Origin: Paractinoplanes tereljensis
GTDB lineage: Bacteria; Actinomycetota; Actinomycetes; Mycobacteriales; Micromonosporaceae
DNA length: 64,000 nucleotides
Direction: 5' to 3'
Assembly (NCBI RefSeq): GCF_016862435.1
Contig: NZ_BOMY01000038.1
Span: forward strand, 62,001 to 126,000
The notes under the pieces were generated by a model, which was given only the letters and a program-made list of their open reading frames with translations, was not told the origin of the DNA and searched no databases. The number at the start of each line of letters is the position of its first letter. Within the stretch, counting starts at the first letter, position 1. Of the stretch, positions 1-8,159 are shown piece after piece. The position numbers were made by a program, and so were the translations under genes.

Positions 1-288
1 GCCCCCGACGACGTACGCATCCATCCGGACACTCTGGAAGCGCAGGCGGTCGTCGCCGAACGGCACGGCAACCCGCAGCTGGCGGCGAATTTCCGGCGCG
101 CGGCCGAGCTGGCCCGGTTCCCGGAGAGCGAGATCCTCGCCCTCTACGAGGCGTTGCGCCCACGACGGTCCACGATGGATGAACTGGACGCGCTGGCGGA
201 CGACCTCGCGGCCCGGGACGCACCCCGATGCGCGGCGCTGGTGCGGGAGGCGGCGGCCGCGTACGCGGCGCGCGGGCTGCTGCGGTGA
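1..288 (+). CDS. Diol/glycerol dehydratase small subunit, 3' part
   Basis: This is the last 95 codons of an open frame that enters the window already running. The translation has a helical tail with the motif ALRPRRST followed by a conserved MDELDALADDL stretch, typical of the C-terminal part of the small subunit of coenzyme B12-dependent diol dehydratase (PduE/DdhC family). The enzyme converts 1,2-diols such as propane-1,2-diol or glycerol to aldehydes. The stop codon TGA at 286-288 overlaps the GTG start of the reactivase gene, so the two are co-translated. The large and medium subunits should lie just upstream, outside the window. The family call rests on the C-terminal motif and on the reactivase next door. 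Confidence 0.8.
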   Translation, partial: APDDVRIHPDTLEAQAVVAERHGNPQLAANFRRAAELARFPESEILALYEALRPRRSTMDELDALADDLAARDAPRCAALVREAAAAYAARGLLR

Positions 289-1913
289 CCCGGGTCGCCG
301 GTATCGACATCGGCAACTCCACCACCGAGGTCGTCCTGGTCGATGTTCCCTCGTTGACGATCGTCGCCGCGGATCGGCTGCCCACCCGTGGTCCGAAGGG
401 CGGGCCGGCCAGTCTCGACGCGGCCGCCCGCCTCGTCCGCCGGCTCGTCACCAGCCACGGCGGTGGTCTCGACGCGGCCGTCGTCGCACCGCTGCGACCG
501 GTCACCACCACGACCGCGACCCTGCCCGAACCAACCGTCGACACCGGGCGGCTGCGGATCGCGGCGGCCGGCGCGGCCACCACGGGCGGGGGTGGAGTCG
601 GGATCGGTACGCCGTTCCGGGTGGGCTCCGCACTCCCCGATGGCCCGGTGGTCGCCCTCGTCCCGGCCGACCGCGGCTACCGGTCCGTCGTCGGCGAGCT
701 GCGCGACCTGGCCACGCGCGGCGTGCTCGCCGCCGTCGTCACCGAGCGCGACGAGGCCGTCCTGCTCGCGAACCGGCTGCCGCCCGGCATCCCCGTCGTC
801 GACGAAGTCCCCGTGGCCGGCCTCGCCGATGCCGTCCTGGTGGCGGTCGAGGTGCGGGCACCGCTCCGATCGGTGGTCGACCCGTTGTGGATGACCGCCC
901 GCCTGGGCCTGTCCCCGGCCGAGCAGGCGGACGCGGCCGTGCTCGCCGACCGGCTTTACGACCGGGCCAACGCCGTGATCGCGCTGTCCGCCTCCGCGAC
1001 GCCGGCCCCGGCCGGTCCGGCGGCCTCGATGACCCTGGCCGACGGCTCGTCGCAGGCGCTGTCGCCGGCCTATCTGGCCGCGTACCCGCCCGGCCGGGTC
1101 ACCTCGTACCGGCTCCCGGACGGGCCGCCGCAGCCGGTCGACGACCTGTTCGCGGTGGACCTGGCCGCCCTGGCCGCCGGTCAGCTCACCCGCGGCGACG
1201 CCGTCGCGTCCCGGAGCGTGGCCCTCGCGGCAATGCACGCCGACGCCCCGTACACGGATCCGGGACCGGCTCTGGCCGCCCGGCTGGACGTGCCCGTGCA
1301 CACCTGCGCAAGCGAGGCGGCCGCCGCTCGGCTCGGCGCGCTGTCGACCCCCGGCGCACCTCCCGGAGCGGTCGTCGTCGATCTCGGCGGCGGCACGATC
1401 GACGTGGTGTCGGCGGCGGGCGCGACGGTCCTGGCCGGGGCCGGCGACCTGCTCACCGCGGCCGCGGCGGCGGTGCTGGGGGTGGCGAGCACGCCGGCCG
1501 AATGGGCGAAACGCGGCCCGGCCGCCCGCGTCGAGGCTCCCCAACTGCTGCTGGCCGAGGACGGTACGCGTACGTTCCTGGATGTCCCGATCCGGCCGGA
1601 CGCGATCGGCGCGCTGGTGGCGCCCGGCCCGACCGGTTGGTTGCCGTTCGGCCGGGCCCTCGCGCCCAGCGAGTGGCGGGCACTGCGGCTGCGGCTCAAG
1701 ACCGAGATCCTGGGCGCCAACCTGGCCCGGGCTCTTCCCGAGGCGCCGGGTGCGGTTCTGGTCGTCGGTGGCCCGGCCGGCGACGACGAGATCCTGGGCT
1801 GCGTCGCCCGCACCATGCCGCCGGGCACCGCGGTCGGCCGGGCCGACACGGCCGGCGTGCTGGGCCACCGGCACGCCGTCGCCTACGGACTGGTCCTCGG
1901 CTTCCGGTCGTGA
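285..1913 (+). CDS. Diol dehydratase reactivase, large subunit
   Basis: This 542-residue ATP-dependent chaperone-like factor would exchange damaged cobalamin out of inactivated diol dehydratase (DdrA/PduG family). The actin-like ATPase fold is visible: an N-terminal phosphate-1 motif GIDIGNSTTEVVL and, around residue 360, VVVDLGGGTIDVV. The GTG start at 285 overlaps the dehydratase stop (GTGA). An ATG further upstream would only add a low-complexity extension read through the previous gene. At 542 residues it is somewhat shorter than the roughly 600 of enterobacterial PduG. The small reactivase subunit is not downstream, because a convergent gene begins immediately; the 3' ends overlap by about 31 bp. 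Confidence 0.85.
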   Translation: MTRVAGIDIGNSTTEVVLVDVPSLTIVAADRLPTRGPKGGPASLDAAARLVRRLVTSHGGGLDAAVVAPLRPVTTTTATLPEPTVDTGRLRIAAAGAATTGGGGVGIGTPFRVGSALPDGPVVALVPADRGYRSVVGELRDLATRGVLAAVVTERDEAVLLANRLPPGIPVVDEVPVAGLADAVLVAVEVRAPLRSVVDPLWMTARLGLSPAEQADAAVLADRLYDRANAVIALSASATPAPAGPAASMTLADGSSQALSPAYLAAYPPGRVTSYRLPDGPPQPVDDLFAVDLAALAAGQLTRGDAVASRSVALAAMHADAPYTDPGPALAARLDVPVHTCASEAAAARLGALSTPGAPPGAVVVDLGGGTIDVVSAAGATVLAGAGDLLTAAAAAVLGVASTPAEWAKRGPAARVEAPQLLLAEDGTRTFLDVPIRPDAIGALVAPGPTGWLPFGRALAPSEWRALRLRLKTEILGANLARALPEAPGAVLVVGGPAGDDEILGCVARTMPPGTAVGRADTAGVLGHRHAVAYGLVLGFRS

Positions 1914-2635
1914 CGGGTGTGCACGGTGATAGTCGTGCGGTCCGCGCGGAAGAGGTCGTGCGAGTGCTCGAAGGGTTCGCCGTCGGCCGCGCAGGTGGTG
2001 CGGGTGATGGACAGCAGCGGGGCGGAGACCGCCACGGCCAGCAGGGCCGCCTCGTCGGGACCGGCGAGGACCACCTCGATGTGTTCGACCGCCGTATCGG
2101 GCTGGACGCCGTAGTGGGCGTCGAGCAGCTCGTAGAGGGAGCCGCCCAGCGGAAGTTCCAGCAGTCCGGGAAAGCGGCCGGCCGGCAGGCGGGCGCGTTC
2201 CAGCGAGATCGGGGTGCCGTCGGCCAGCCGGATCCGGACCACCTCCAGGACGTACGCGTCCTCGTCCAGGTGCAGCTGGGCCCGGGTCGTCTCGTCCGCC
2301 CGGACCAGGGCGGTGCTGACCACCCGGGTGCCGGCCATGATGCCCTGCTGCCGCAGCAGGGCGGGAACGCCGACGATCCGGGACAGGTCGCGGTCGACCT
2401 TGGGATGGGCGACGAACGTACCGCCGGTGCGGCCCGGGATCCGGCGGACCAGCCCTGCGCGTTCCATCGACGACAGCGCCTGGCGGACCGTGGAGCGGCT
2501 CACGCCGAGCGCCCGGGCCAGGTCGCGCTCGCCGCCGAGTTTCGCGCCGGGTTCCAGCGCGCCGGTGCGGATCTGTTCCAGCAGGCGGCGCTCGGCGTCC
2601 TCGGCGGCCCGGCCGACGGGCTCCGGGTGGGTCAT
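1883..2635 (-). CDS. GntR-family (HutC-type) transcriptional regulator
   Basis: This 250-residue regulator has an N-terminal winged helix (residues about 10-75, with LGVSRSTVRQALSSMERAGLVRR as the recognition region) followed by a UTRA effector domain. That is the HutC/DasR subfamily, which responds to small metabolites. It is the last gene of the minus-strand operon; its ATG overlaps the TGA of the SDR gene (ATGA). Its position suggests that it controls the aminotransferase-kinase-SDR operon and the divergent permease. A near-consensus HutC/DasR-like site lies in the 6412-6563 promoter region. Its 3' end runs into the convergent diol dehydratase reactivase gene. Confidence 0.85.
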   Translation of the reverse strand: MTHPEPVGRAAEDAERRLLEQIRTGALEPGAKLGGERDLARALGVSRSTVRQALSSMERAGLVRRIPGRTGGTFVAHPKVDRDLSRIVGVPALLRQQGIMAGTRVVSTALVRADETTRAQLHLDEDAYVLEVVRIRLADGTPISLERARLPAGRFPGLLELPLGGSLYELLDAHYGVQPDTAVEHIEVVLAGPDEAALLAVAVSAPLLSITRTTCAADGEPFEHSHDLFRADRTTITVHTRHDRKPRTSP

Positions 2636-3396
2636 GGATTCGGCAGGGCCGACATCGACTCGGGCAGCACCTGCCCGCCGTCCACGACCAGTGTCTGACC
2701 GGTGATGTAGCCGGCCTCGACGGTGGCCAGGAACAGGCACGCGTTGCCGATGTCGGCCACGTCGCCCATCCGGCCGAGCGGGATCGACGCCTCCATCGCG
2801 GCCCGGTATTCGGGGCCGAGCGCGTCGATGCCCTCGGTCGAGATGTTGCCGGGCAGCACGGCGTTGACGGTGATCTGCTGCGGCGACAGCTCGATCGCGG
2901 CCGTCCGCAGAAAGCCCAGCTGGGCCGCCTTGCTCGCGCCGTAGTGGGTCCAGCCGGGGAAACCGGTGATCGGGCCGGTGATCGACGACGTCAGGATCAC
3001 CCGGCCGCGGCCGCTGGCGGTCAGGGCCGGGATGCACGCCTGCACGCTGAAGATGGTGCCCTTGACGTTGGTGGCGAACACGGTGTCCACGTCGGACTCG
3101 GTCAGGTCGGCCAGCCGGGCCTCGGGGAAGATACCCGCGTTGGCGCAGAGCACGTCGATGCCGCCGAACCGGTCGATCGCGGCCTGCGCGGCGCGCCGGC
3201 AGTCCTCGGGCCGCGCCACGTCGGCCACCACGGTGGCGACGCCCAGCTCGGCCGCGCACCGGGCCAGAGCTTCCTCGTCGCGGCCGGTGATGGTGACGTT
3301 GGCGCCGGCCCGCGCGAAGACCCGCGCGATCCCCCGGCCGATGCCCTTGCTGCCGCCGGTGACCAGCACCGACAGTCCCTCGACCGAGGTGAACAT
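2632..3396 (-). CDS. Short-chain dehydrogenase/reductase
   Basis: This 254-residue classical SDR has the dinucleotide motif TGGSKGIG at residues 13-20, CANAG near 86, and the catalytic Ser137/138, Tyr152 and Lys156 (YGASK). It should interconvert an alcohol and a ketone with NAD(P)(H). FabG-like names are commonly given to such sequences. Here it sits between a kinase and a GntR gene in an operon resembling amino-alcohol catabolism, so a role as a 1-amino-2-propanol (or related) dehydrogenase is a reasonable inference. It lies 2 bp after the kinase stop and overlaps the regulator start, so it is translated in one operon. Confidence 0.85.
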   Translation of the reverse strand: MFTSVEGLSVLVTGGSKGIGRGIARVFARAGANVTITGRDEEALARCAAELGVATVVADVARPEDCRRAAQAAIDRFGGIDVLCANAGIFPEARLADLTESDVDTVFATNVKGTIFSVQACIPALTASGRGRVILTSSITGPITGFPGWTHYGASKAAQLGFLRTAAIELSPQQITVNAVLPGNISTEGIDALGPEYRAAMEASIPLGRMGDVADIGNACLFLATVEAGYITGQTLVVDGGQVLPESMSALPNP

Positions 3397-3398
3397 GG

Positions 3399-4403
3399 TC
3401 AGCCCCTTCCGTACGTGCTGAGGTAGGTTTCCGCCAGCTCGCAGCTGCCGGCGGTGTAGGCCGCGCCCATCGAGCGCGCCAGGTCGGTGCCGGCGTGCGA
3501 GCCGATCCAGGCGACCAGCAGCAGCCGCCGCATCAGCACGAAGGTCGGAATCTCGGCCTCGTCCGCCGCCGCCAGCGGCCGGACCGTGCGGTAGCCGGCC
3601 ACCCAGGCATCGACGAGGGCGGGCACTCGCGGGTCGTCCTCGATGAAGCTGAGCGCGGCGCCGAGGTCGTAGAGCAGCCAGCCCCACCCGCAGTCGTCGA
3701 AGTCGATGACGAACGTCTCCGAGCCGTGCACGAGCAGGTTGGCCAGCCGCAGATCGGCGTGTACCAGCCCGTACCGATCGGTGGCCCGGCCGAAGGCCGC
3801 CAGCCTCGACCGGAGCACCTCGTCGAGCCGGCCCAGCACCGCCCGCTCGGCCGGTCCCACCGCGATGCCGTCCTGCCAGCGACCCCACCGCGCGACCCGG
3901 CCGAAGGCGCCGTCGTAGTCCCATGCGAAGCGGTCGAAACCGGCCGGCCGCCGCCAGGTTCGGCTGTGCTCGTGCATCCGGGCGGTGAGGGCGCCGAGGG
4001 TGCCGAAGCCGGTGACCAGGTCGTGGTCGGGCGGTTCGGCGCCGGGTAACCACTCGAACATCACCGCGTGCCGCGGTTCCGCGCCCGGCTCGAGGTCGAC
4101 GATCCGCCGGCCGCCGGCGGCCGGGACGACCCGGGGCGTACGCAGGCCGGCCTCGTCCCGGAGTGCATCGAGCCAGGCCAGCTCGGAGGCGATCTGGGGC
4201 TCGCCGTGATATCCGCGGCGGTGCACCCGCAGCACGGTCCGCGCGCCGGTCGCCGCGTCCTGGACCAGGAAGGTCGCGTTCTCGCTGACGTTGAGCAGGG
4301 TCAGTTCGACGTCGTCGCCGTACCCGTACTCGCGGACCGCCCGGGCGGCGAGCCGGTCGAGAAACCCGCGGTCGCCGGCCGACAGGTCGTGGGCGGTGCT
4401 CAT
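3399..4403 (-). CDS. APH/ChoK-type phosphotransferase (probable small-molecule kinase)
   Basis: This 334-residue protein has the aminoglycoside phosphotransferase fold. The Brenner motif is VHADLRLAN with His215, Asp217 and Asn222, and the metal-binding DFD follows at residues 234-236. Such kinases phosphorylate hydroxyl groups of antibiotics, choline, homoserine or amino alcohols. Next to a class III aminotransferase-like gene it could form the kinase half of a kinase plus phospho-lyase pathway for amino alcohols. That is inferred from context; an antibiotic resistance role is less likely here. It overlaps the ALDH-like gene by 4 bp and precedes the SDR by 2 bp. Confidence 0.75.
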   Translation of the reverse strand: MSTAHDLSAGDRGFLDRLAARAVREYGYGDDVELTLLNVSENATFLVQDAATGARTVLRVHRRGYHGEPQIASELAWLDALRDEAGLRTPRVVPAAGGRRIVDLEPGAEPRHAVMFEWLPGAEPPDHDLVTGFGTLGALTARMHEHSRTWRRPAGFDRFAWDYDGAFGRVARWGRWQDGIAVGPAERAVLGRLDEVLRSRLAAFGRATDRYGLVHADLRLANLLVHGSETFVIDFDDCGWGWLLYDLGAALSFIEDDPRVPALVDAWVAGYRTVRPLAAADEAEIPTFVLMRRLLLVAWIGSHAGTDLARSMGAAYTAGSCELAETYLSTYGRG

Positions 4404-5131
4404 GGCTCGTTGGCGGCGCGCGGATAGGCCGGAACCGGTGCTCCCGGGGCGGCCCACGGCTGCCGCGCGACCGGCCCGTCGAGGCCGATCCGGGTCCAGA
4501 CGATCAGGCCGTCCGCCGGTGGCGGTGGCATCTCGCCGTCGCCGACCGCGACCCGGACCGCGGGCAGGGCGGCCGCGATCCTCAGCGGATCGCCGGCGTA
4601 GACGCGGATCCGGTCGCCACCGGTCTCCCGCAGGATGCCGCGGGCCGCCCGGATCGCGTGCCCGAGGTCGGCGTAGCCGTCCCCGACCGCGAGCACGACC
4701 GCTTCCGGCTCCGCCACCGTGACCGGCGAACCATGGTCGGCGATCACCACGACCGGGGCGTCGGCCGGCGGCTCGAGCACCGCGTCGACCTCGGCCGGCC
4801 CGTCCAGCAGCTGTACCACCCCGGCCGGCGCGCCGGCCTTCTCGGCCAGCGCCGCGAGGTGCCGGACCCGCTCGGGATCCCCGGTCTCGACGAGCAGGGC
4901 GTTGCGGGTCAGCAGGGCCAGCCGGACCAACTCGTCGAGCGGCTCCCGGGCGAGCACCACGCCCACCGGTCGTGGTAGCCCGACCGTGCCGGTGAGGGGA
5001 TCCACCCGGGCCGAGACGTAATCGGGCAGCGGGCCGGGACCGGTCACGGCGATGACGATCCGGTGGGTGGTGGCCAGGTCGTACGTCGCGAACGCGTCGG
5101 CCGCCCAGCCGGCCAGGTCCCGCGCACTCAT
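4400..5131 (-). CDS. Small aldehyde dehydrogenase-like protein, catalytic core apparently missing
   Basis: This 243-residue frame is clean and tightly coupled: ATGA overlaps at both ends with the aminotransferase and kinase genes. Residues about 45-120 resemble the cofactor-binding half of acylating aldehyde dehydrogenases (PduP/EutE), with PVGVVL, then LVRLALLTRNALLVETGDP and a helix ending GAPAGVVQLLDG. The remainder vaguely follows the distal part of that family. A full enzyme is about 450-500 residues, and I see no conserved catalytic cysteine motif. It may be a degenerate subunit, a scaffold or regulatory pseudoenzyme, or a decaying gene kept for translational coupling. Function is not established. 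Confidence 0.45.
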   Translation of the reverse strand: MSARDLAGWAADAFATYDLATTHRIVIAVTGPGPLPDYVSARVDPLTGTVGLPRPVGVVLAREPLDELVRLALLTRNALLVETGDPERVRHLAALAEKAGAPAGVVQLLDGPAEVDAVLEPPADAPVVVIADHGSPVTVAEPEAVVLAVGDGYADLGHAIRAARGILRETGGDRIRVYAGDPLRIAAALPAVRVAVGDGEMPPPPADGLIVWTRIGLDGPVARQPWAAPGAPVPAYPRAANEP

Positions 5132-6411
5132 GCCGGCACCGCCACATCGTTGCGCGAGAGAGCGACCGCTGTCTCGGTGCGATCGAGGATCTCGTCGGCC
5201 AGACGCGGATCGACCAGGATGCCCGGCTTGAACTGCAGGACGCTCGGGTCGAGGGTGGAGAAGATGGCCCAGACGCCGTTCTCGTAGAGCCGGCGCATCA
5301 CCGCCTTGGCGCCCTCCGGGTGGTTGAACTCGAGGCCGATGACCACCCCGTTCTGCCGGATCCCGACCAGCCAGTCGGGGTAGGCGGACCGGATCGCGGC
5401 CAGGCCGCGGCCGATCCGGTCGGCGAGGTAGTGCACCTGGGTGCGCGTTTCCGGCTGGTCGGTGAGCCGCAGCGCGGCCAGGGCGGCGACACAGCCGAGC
5501 TCGGCGCCGCCGAAGCTGGAGATGTGCCCGAACCCGTCCTCGGTGAGCCAACCGGCGGCTCGCTCGGACAGCAGCACGGCCGCGATCGGGTACACGCCGC
5601 CGGACAGGCCCTTGCCGGTGACCAGGATGTCGGGGGCGATGCCGTGCTTGGTGATCGCCCAGAGCTCACCCGTGCGCATCAATCCGGTCTGGACCTCATC
5701 GGCGATGTACAGGGCGTCGTAGCGCCGGCAGAGCGCGAACACCGCCTCGAGATAGCCGGGGTCGGGCAACGGGAAGCCATACGTCGCCGGGATCGTCTCC
5801 ATGATGACCGCCGCGACGTCGCCGCCGCGGAGGGCCAGCTCCATCGCTTCGAGGTCGTTGAACGGTACGTGCGGGAAGTCGGCGGGCTGGCCGGACAGGA
5901 ACAGCTCGGCGAACCGGTCGTCGCCGGTCGCCAGCGCGAGCCCGGTGTGCCCGTGGTACGCCTTCACGATCGACACGATCTTGCGTTTGCCGGTCGCGTG
6001 CCGGGCTGACTTCAGCGCGATGTCGACCGCCTCGCCACCGCCGCTGGCGTAGACGACCTTGCTCATCCCGGGCGGTCCGGAGGTGACGAGTGCTTCGGCG
6101 AGCGCGGTCCGGGCCAGCGCCGGGAAGTGATGATTGCCGATGTCGAACCGGTCCATCGCGTCGCGCACGGCGGCGACCACGCTCGGATTGCGGTGGCCCA
6201 GGTTGTAGGTGCCGCCGTTGAGGTGCACGTCGATCAGCCGGGACCCGGACATGTCGTACAGGAAGTAGCCCTCGCGGCGGTCGATGACCAGCGGCACCCC
6301 GGAATCGGTCCAGAACTGGGTCTTGCCCGGGTTCCAGTAGCGACGGGCCTTGTCGAGAACCTCGTCCTTGGAGCCGAAGCCGAACTCGCCGTAGTCGATG
6401 ATCGCCGCCAC
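5128..6411 (-). CDS. PLP-dependent class III aminotransferase (possible amino-alcohol phosphate phospho-lyase)
   Basis: This 427-residue fold-type I PLP enzyme carries the expected landmarks: the YHGHTG cofactor segment near 152, Asp238 in IADEVQTG, and the Schiff-base Lys267 in LVTGKGLSGG. Class III enzymes include omega-transaminases and phospho-lyases that act on phosphorylated amino alcohols. An APH-type kinase in the same operon makes the second option attractive. The start is GTG at 6411, with an AGAAGGG stretch just upstream. It is the first gene of the minus operon and is divergent from the permease. The substrate is inferred, not shown. Confidence 0.8.
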   Translation of the reverse strand: MAAIIDYGEFGFGSKDEVLDKARRYWNPGKTQFWTDSGVPLVIDRREGYFLYDMSGSRLIDVHLNGGTYNLGHRNPSVVAAVRDAMDRFDIGNHHFPALARTALAEALVTSGPPGMSKVVYASGGGEAVDIALKSARHATGKRKIVSIVKAYHGHTGLALATGDDRFAELFLSGQPADFPHVPFNDLEAMELALRGGDVAAVIMETIPATYGFPLPDPGYLEAVFALCRRYDALYIADEVQTGLMRTGELWAITKHGIAPDILVTGKGLSGGVYPIAAVLLSERAAGWLTEDGFGHISSFGGAELGCVAALAALRLTDQPETRTQVHYLADRIGRGLAAIRSAYPDWLVGIRQNGVVIGLEFNHPEGAKAVMRRLYENGVWAIFSTLDPSVLQFKPGILVDPRLADEILDRTETAVALSRNDVAVPA

Positions 6412-6563
6412 CCCTTCTCATTCGGTCTGAATCGGTCTACCAGCGGTCCGGTTCGGCGGTCAATCGAGACATCCAGGTTTTACGTTCCCGTAGCAACCGA
6501 TGCTCTTGGCGAGTGGTCTGATCAGGAACCTAATTGGTCCAGACCCGACGAGAGGGTCGTCGC
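6412..6563. promoter_or_regulatory. Divergent promoter region with GntR/HutC-like operator
   Basis: The 152 bp between the aminotransferase and permease genes hold GGTCCAGACC at 6536-6545, one base from the DasR/HutC core GGTCTAGACC. They also hold two direct GGTCT half-sites at 6424-6441 (GGTCTGAATCGGTCTACC) and another GGTCT at 6514. The best site is 18 bp before the permease ATG. The operon's own GntR regulator is the obvious candidate to bind it. No convincing -35/-10 pair stands out. Confidence 0.45.
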
Positions 6564-8159
6564 ATGACTACCGAAAACCTCGCCCCTGACGCCTTCGAAG
6601 AGGCGGCGGTTCCCCGCGCCGCCGCCACCAACACCCTCAAGGTAGGAGCCGTCGGGCTGGCCGGCGTGCTGTTCATGGCCGTGGCCAACGCCGCGCCGAT
6701 CACCGCGATGACCGGCAACGTGCCGATCGCCGTGGGGTACGGCAACGGCCTCGGCGCCCCGGCCGGCTTCCTCGTCGCCACCGTGGTGCTCACCCTGTTC
6801 ACGGTGGGGTTCGTGGCGATGGCCCGGCACATCACCACGGCCGGCGCCTTCTACGGCTTCGTCACCCACGGTCTCGGCCAGTTGTGGGGAATGGCGACCG
6901 GGCTGCTGGCCACGATGGCGTACGTCGTCTTCGAGGGCTCGCTGATCGGCATCTTCTCGTATTTCGGCAACTACGCCCTCAAGGACTGGTTCGGCTGGGA
7001 CGTCAACTGGCTGATCATCGCCGTTGTGGGCATCGCGCTCATCGGCCTGCTCGGCTACTTCGACATCAGCATCGCGGCGGCGGTCCTCGGCTTCTTCCTC
7101 ATTCTCGAGGTCGTGCTGCTGGCCGCGCTCGCGTTCTCGGTCCTGTTCAAGGGCGGCGGGCCGGACGGCATGATGGCCTCCTCGATCAACCCGATCAACG
7201 CCTTCAAGAATCTGTCCGAGGGCGGCGGTCTCGGCGTACAAACCTCGGCCGGGACCCTGGTCGCCGCCGGAAGCGGCGCCCTCGGCCTGTTCTTCGCCTT
7301 CTGGTCCTGGGTCGGCTTCGAGACCACCGCCGTGTACGGCGAGGAGTCCCGCAACCCACGGCGCATCGTGCCCCGGGCCACCCTCATCGCGGTGATCGGC
7401 CTCGGACTCTTCTACACGTTCGTCTCCTGGATGGTCATCGCCGGCAACGGTGCCAAGGCCTCGATCGACCAGGCCAACAACAACTCGATCGGGATGTTCA
7501 CCGACCTGGCCGAAGCCAACTTGGGCGGCCACTGGATCACCTACATCTACATCTTCCTGATGGTGTCCGGGTCGTTCGCCTGCGCGCTCGCCTTCCACAA
7601 CGCGGCGTCGCGCTACCTGTTCGCGATCGGCCGGGAACTGCCGGCCACCATCAAGACGCTCGGCGCCACCCACGCCAAGCACCAGTCGCCGCACATCGCG
7701 TCGGCCGTCCAGTCGATCATCACGCTGGTGCTGACCGCCGGGTTCTACTTCCTGACCGTCGGCGGCGACGACCCCAACCGCGGCGGCTACATCTACCTGT
7801 ACGGCCTGCTCGCCCTGCTCGGCACGATGGCCATCCTGATCGTCCAGGCGATCACGTCGCTGGCGGTCATCTGGTACTTCCACGTGAAGAAGGCCCATCC
7901 CGGCAACTGGCTCACCACCGGCGTCATCCCGGGGCTCGGCGGGATCGGCATGATCTACGTGGTCTACCTGCTCTTCTCGAACATCGACTTCGCCGGGGGC
8001 GGGGCGGCCGGGTCGCCGTTCTTCAAGGCCATTCCCTGGATCGTGGCCGCGACCTTCGTGGTCGGCCTCGGCCTGGTCATGTTCCTGCGAGCACGCAGTC
8101 CCGAGGTTTACCGGGCGATCGGGCGCACGGTCCTGGAAGAGGCGCACGATAGGGCATGA
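6564..8159 (+). CDS. APC-superfamily amino acid/amine permease
   Basis: This 531-residue integral membrane transporter has about a dozen hydrophobic segments and the APC-type motif FWSWVGFETTAVYGEESRNPRR in its middle. It should import an amino acid or amine. The ATG at 6564 is preceded by AGAGGG; a TTG ten codons upstream would run through the proposed operator. It is divergent from the aminotransferase-kinase operon and coupled by ATGA to the amidase gene. Its substrate is therefore plausibly the amine or amino alcohol handled there (inference). Confidence 0.85.
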   Translation: MTTENLAPDAFEEAAVPRAAATNTLKVGAVGLAGVLFMAVANAAPITAMTGNVPIAVGYGNGLGAPAGFLVATVVLTLFTVGFVAMARHITTAGAFYGFVTHGLGQLWGMATGLLATMAYVVFEGSLIGIFSYFGNYALKDWFGWDVNWLIIAVVGIALIGLLGYFDISIAAAVLGFFLILEVVLLAALAFSVLFKGGGPDGMMASSINPINAFKNLSEGGGLGVQTSAGTLVAAGSGALGLFFAFWSWVGFETTAVYGEESRNPRRIVPRATLIAVIGLGLFYTFVSWMVIAGNGAKASIDQANNNSIGMFTDLAEANLGGHWITYIYIFLMVSGSFACALAFHNAASRYLFAIGRELPATIKTLGATHAKHQSPHIASAVQSIITLVLTAGFYFLTVGGDDPNRGGYIYLYGLLALLGTMAILIVQAITSLAVIWYFHVKKAHPGNWLTTGVIPGLGGIGMIYVVYLLFSNIDFAGGGAAGSPFFKAIPWIVAATFVVGLGLVMFLRARSPEVYRAIGRTVLEEAHDRA

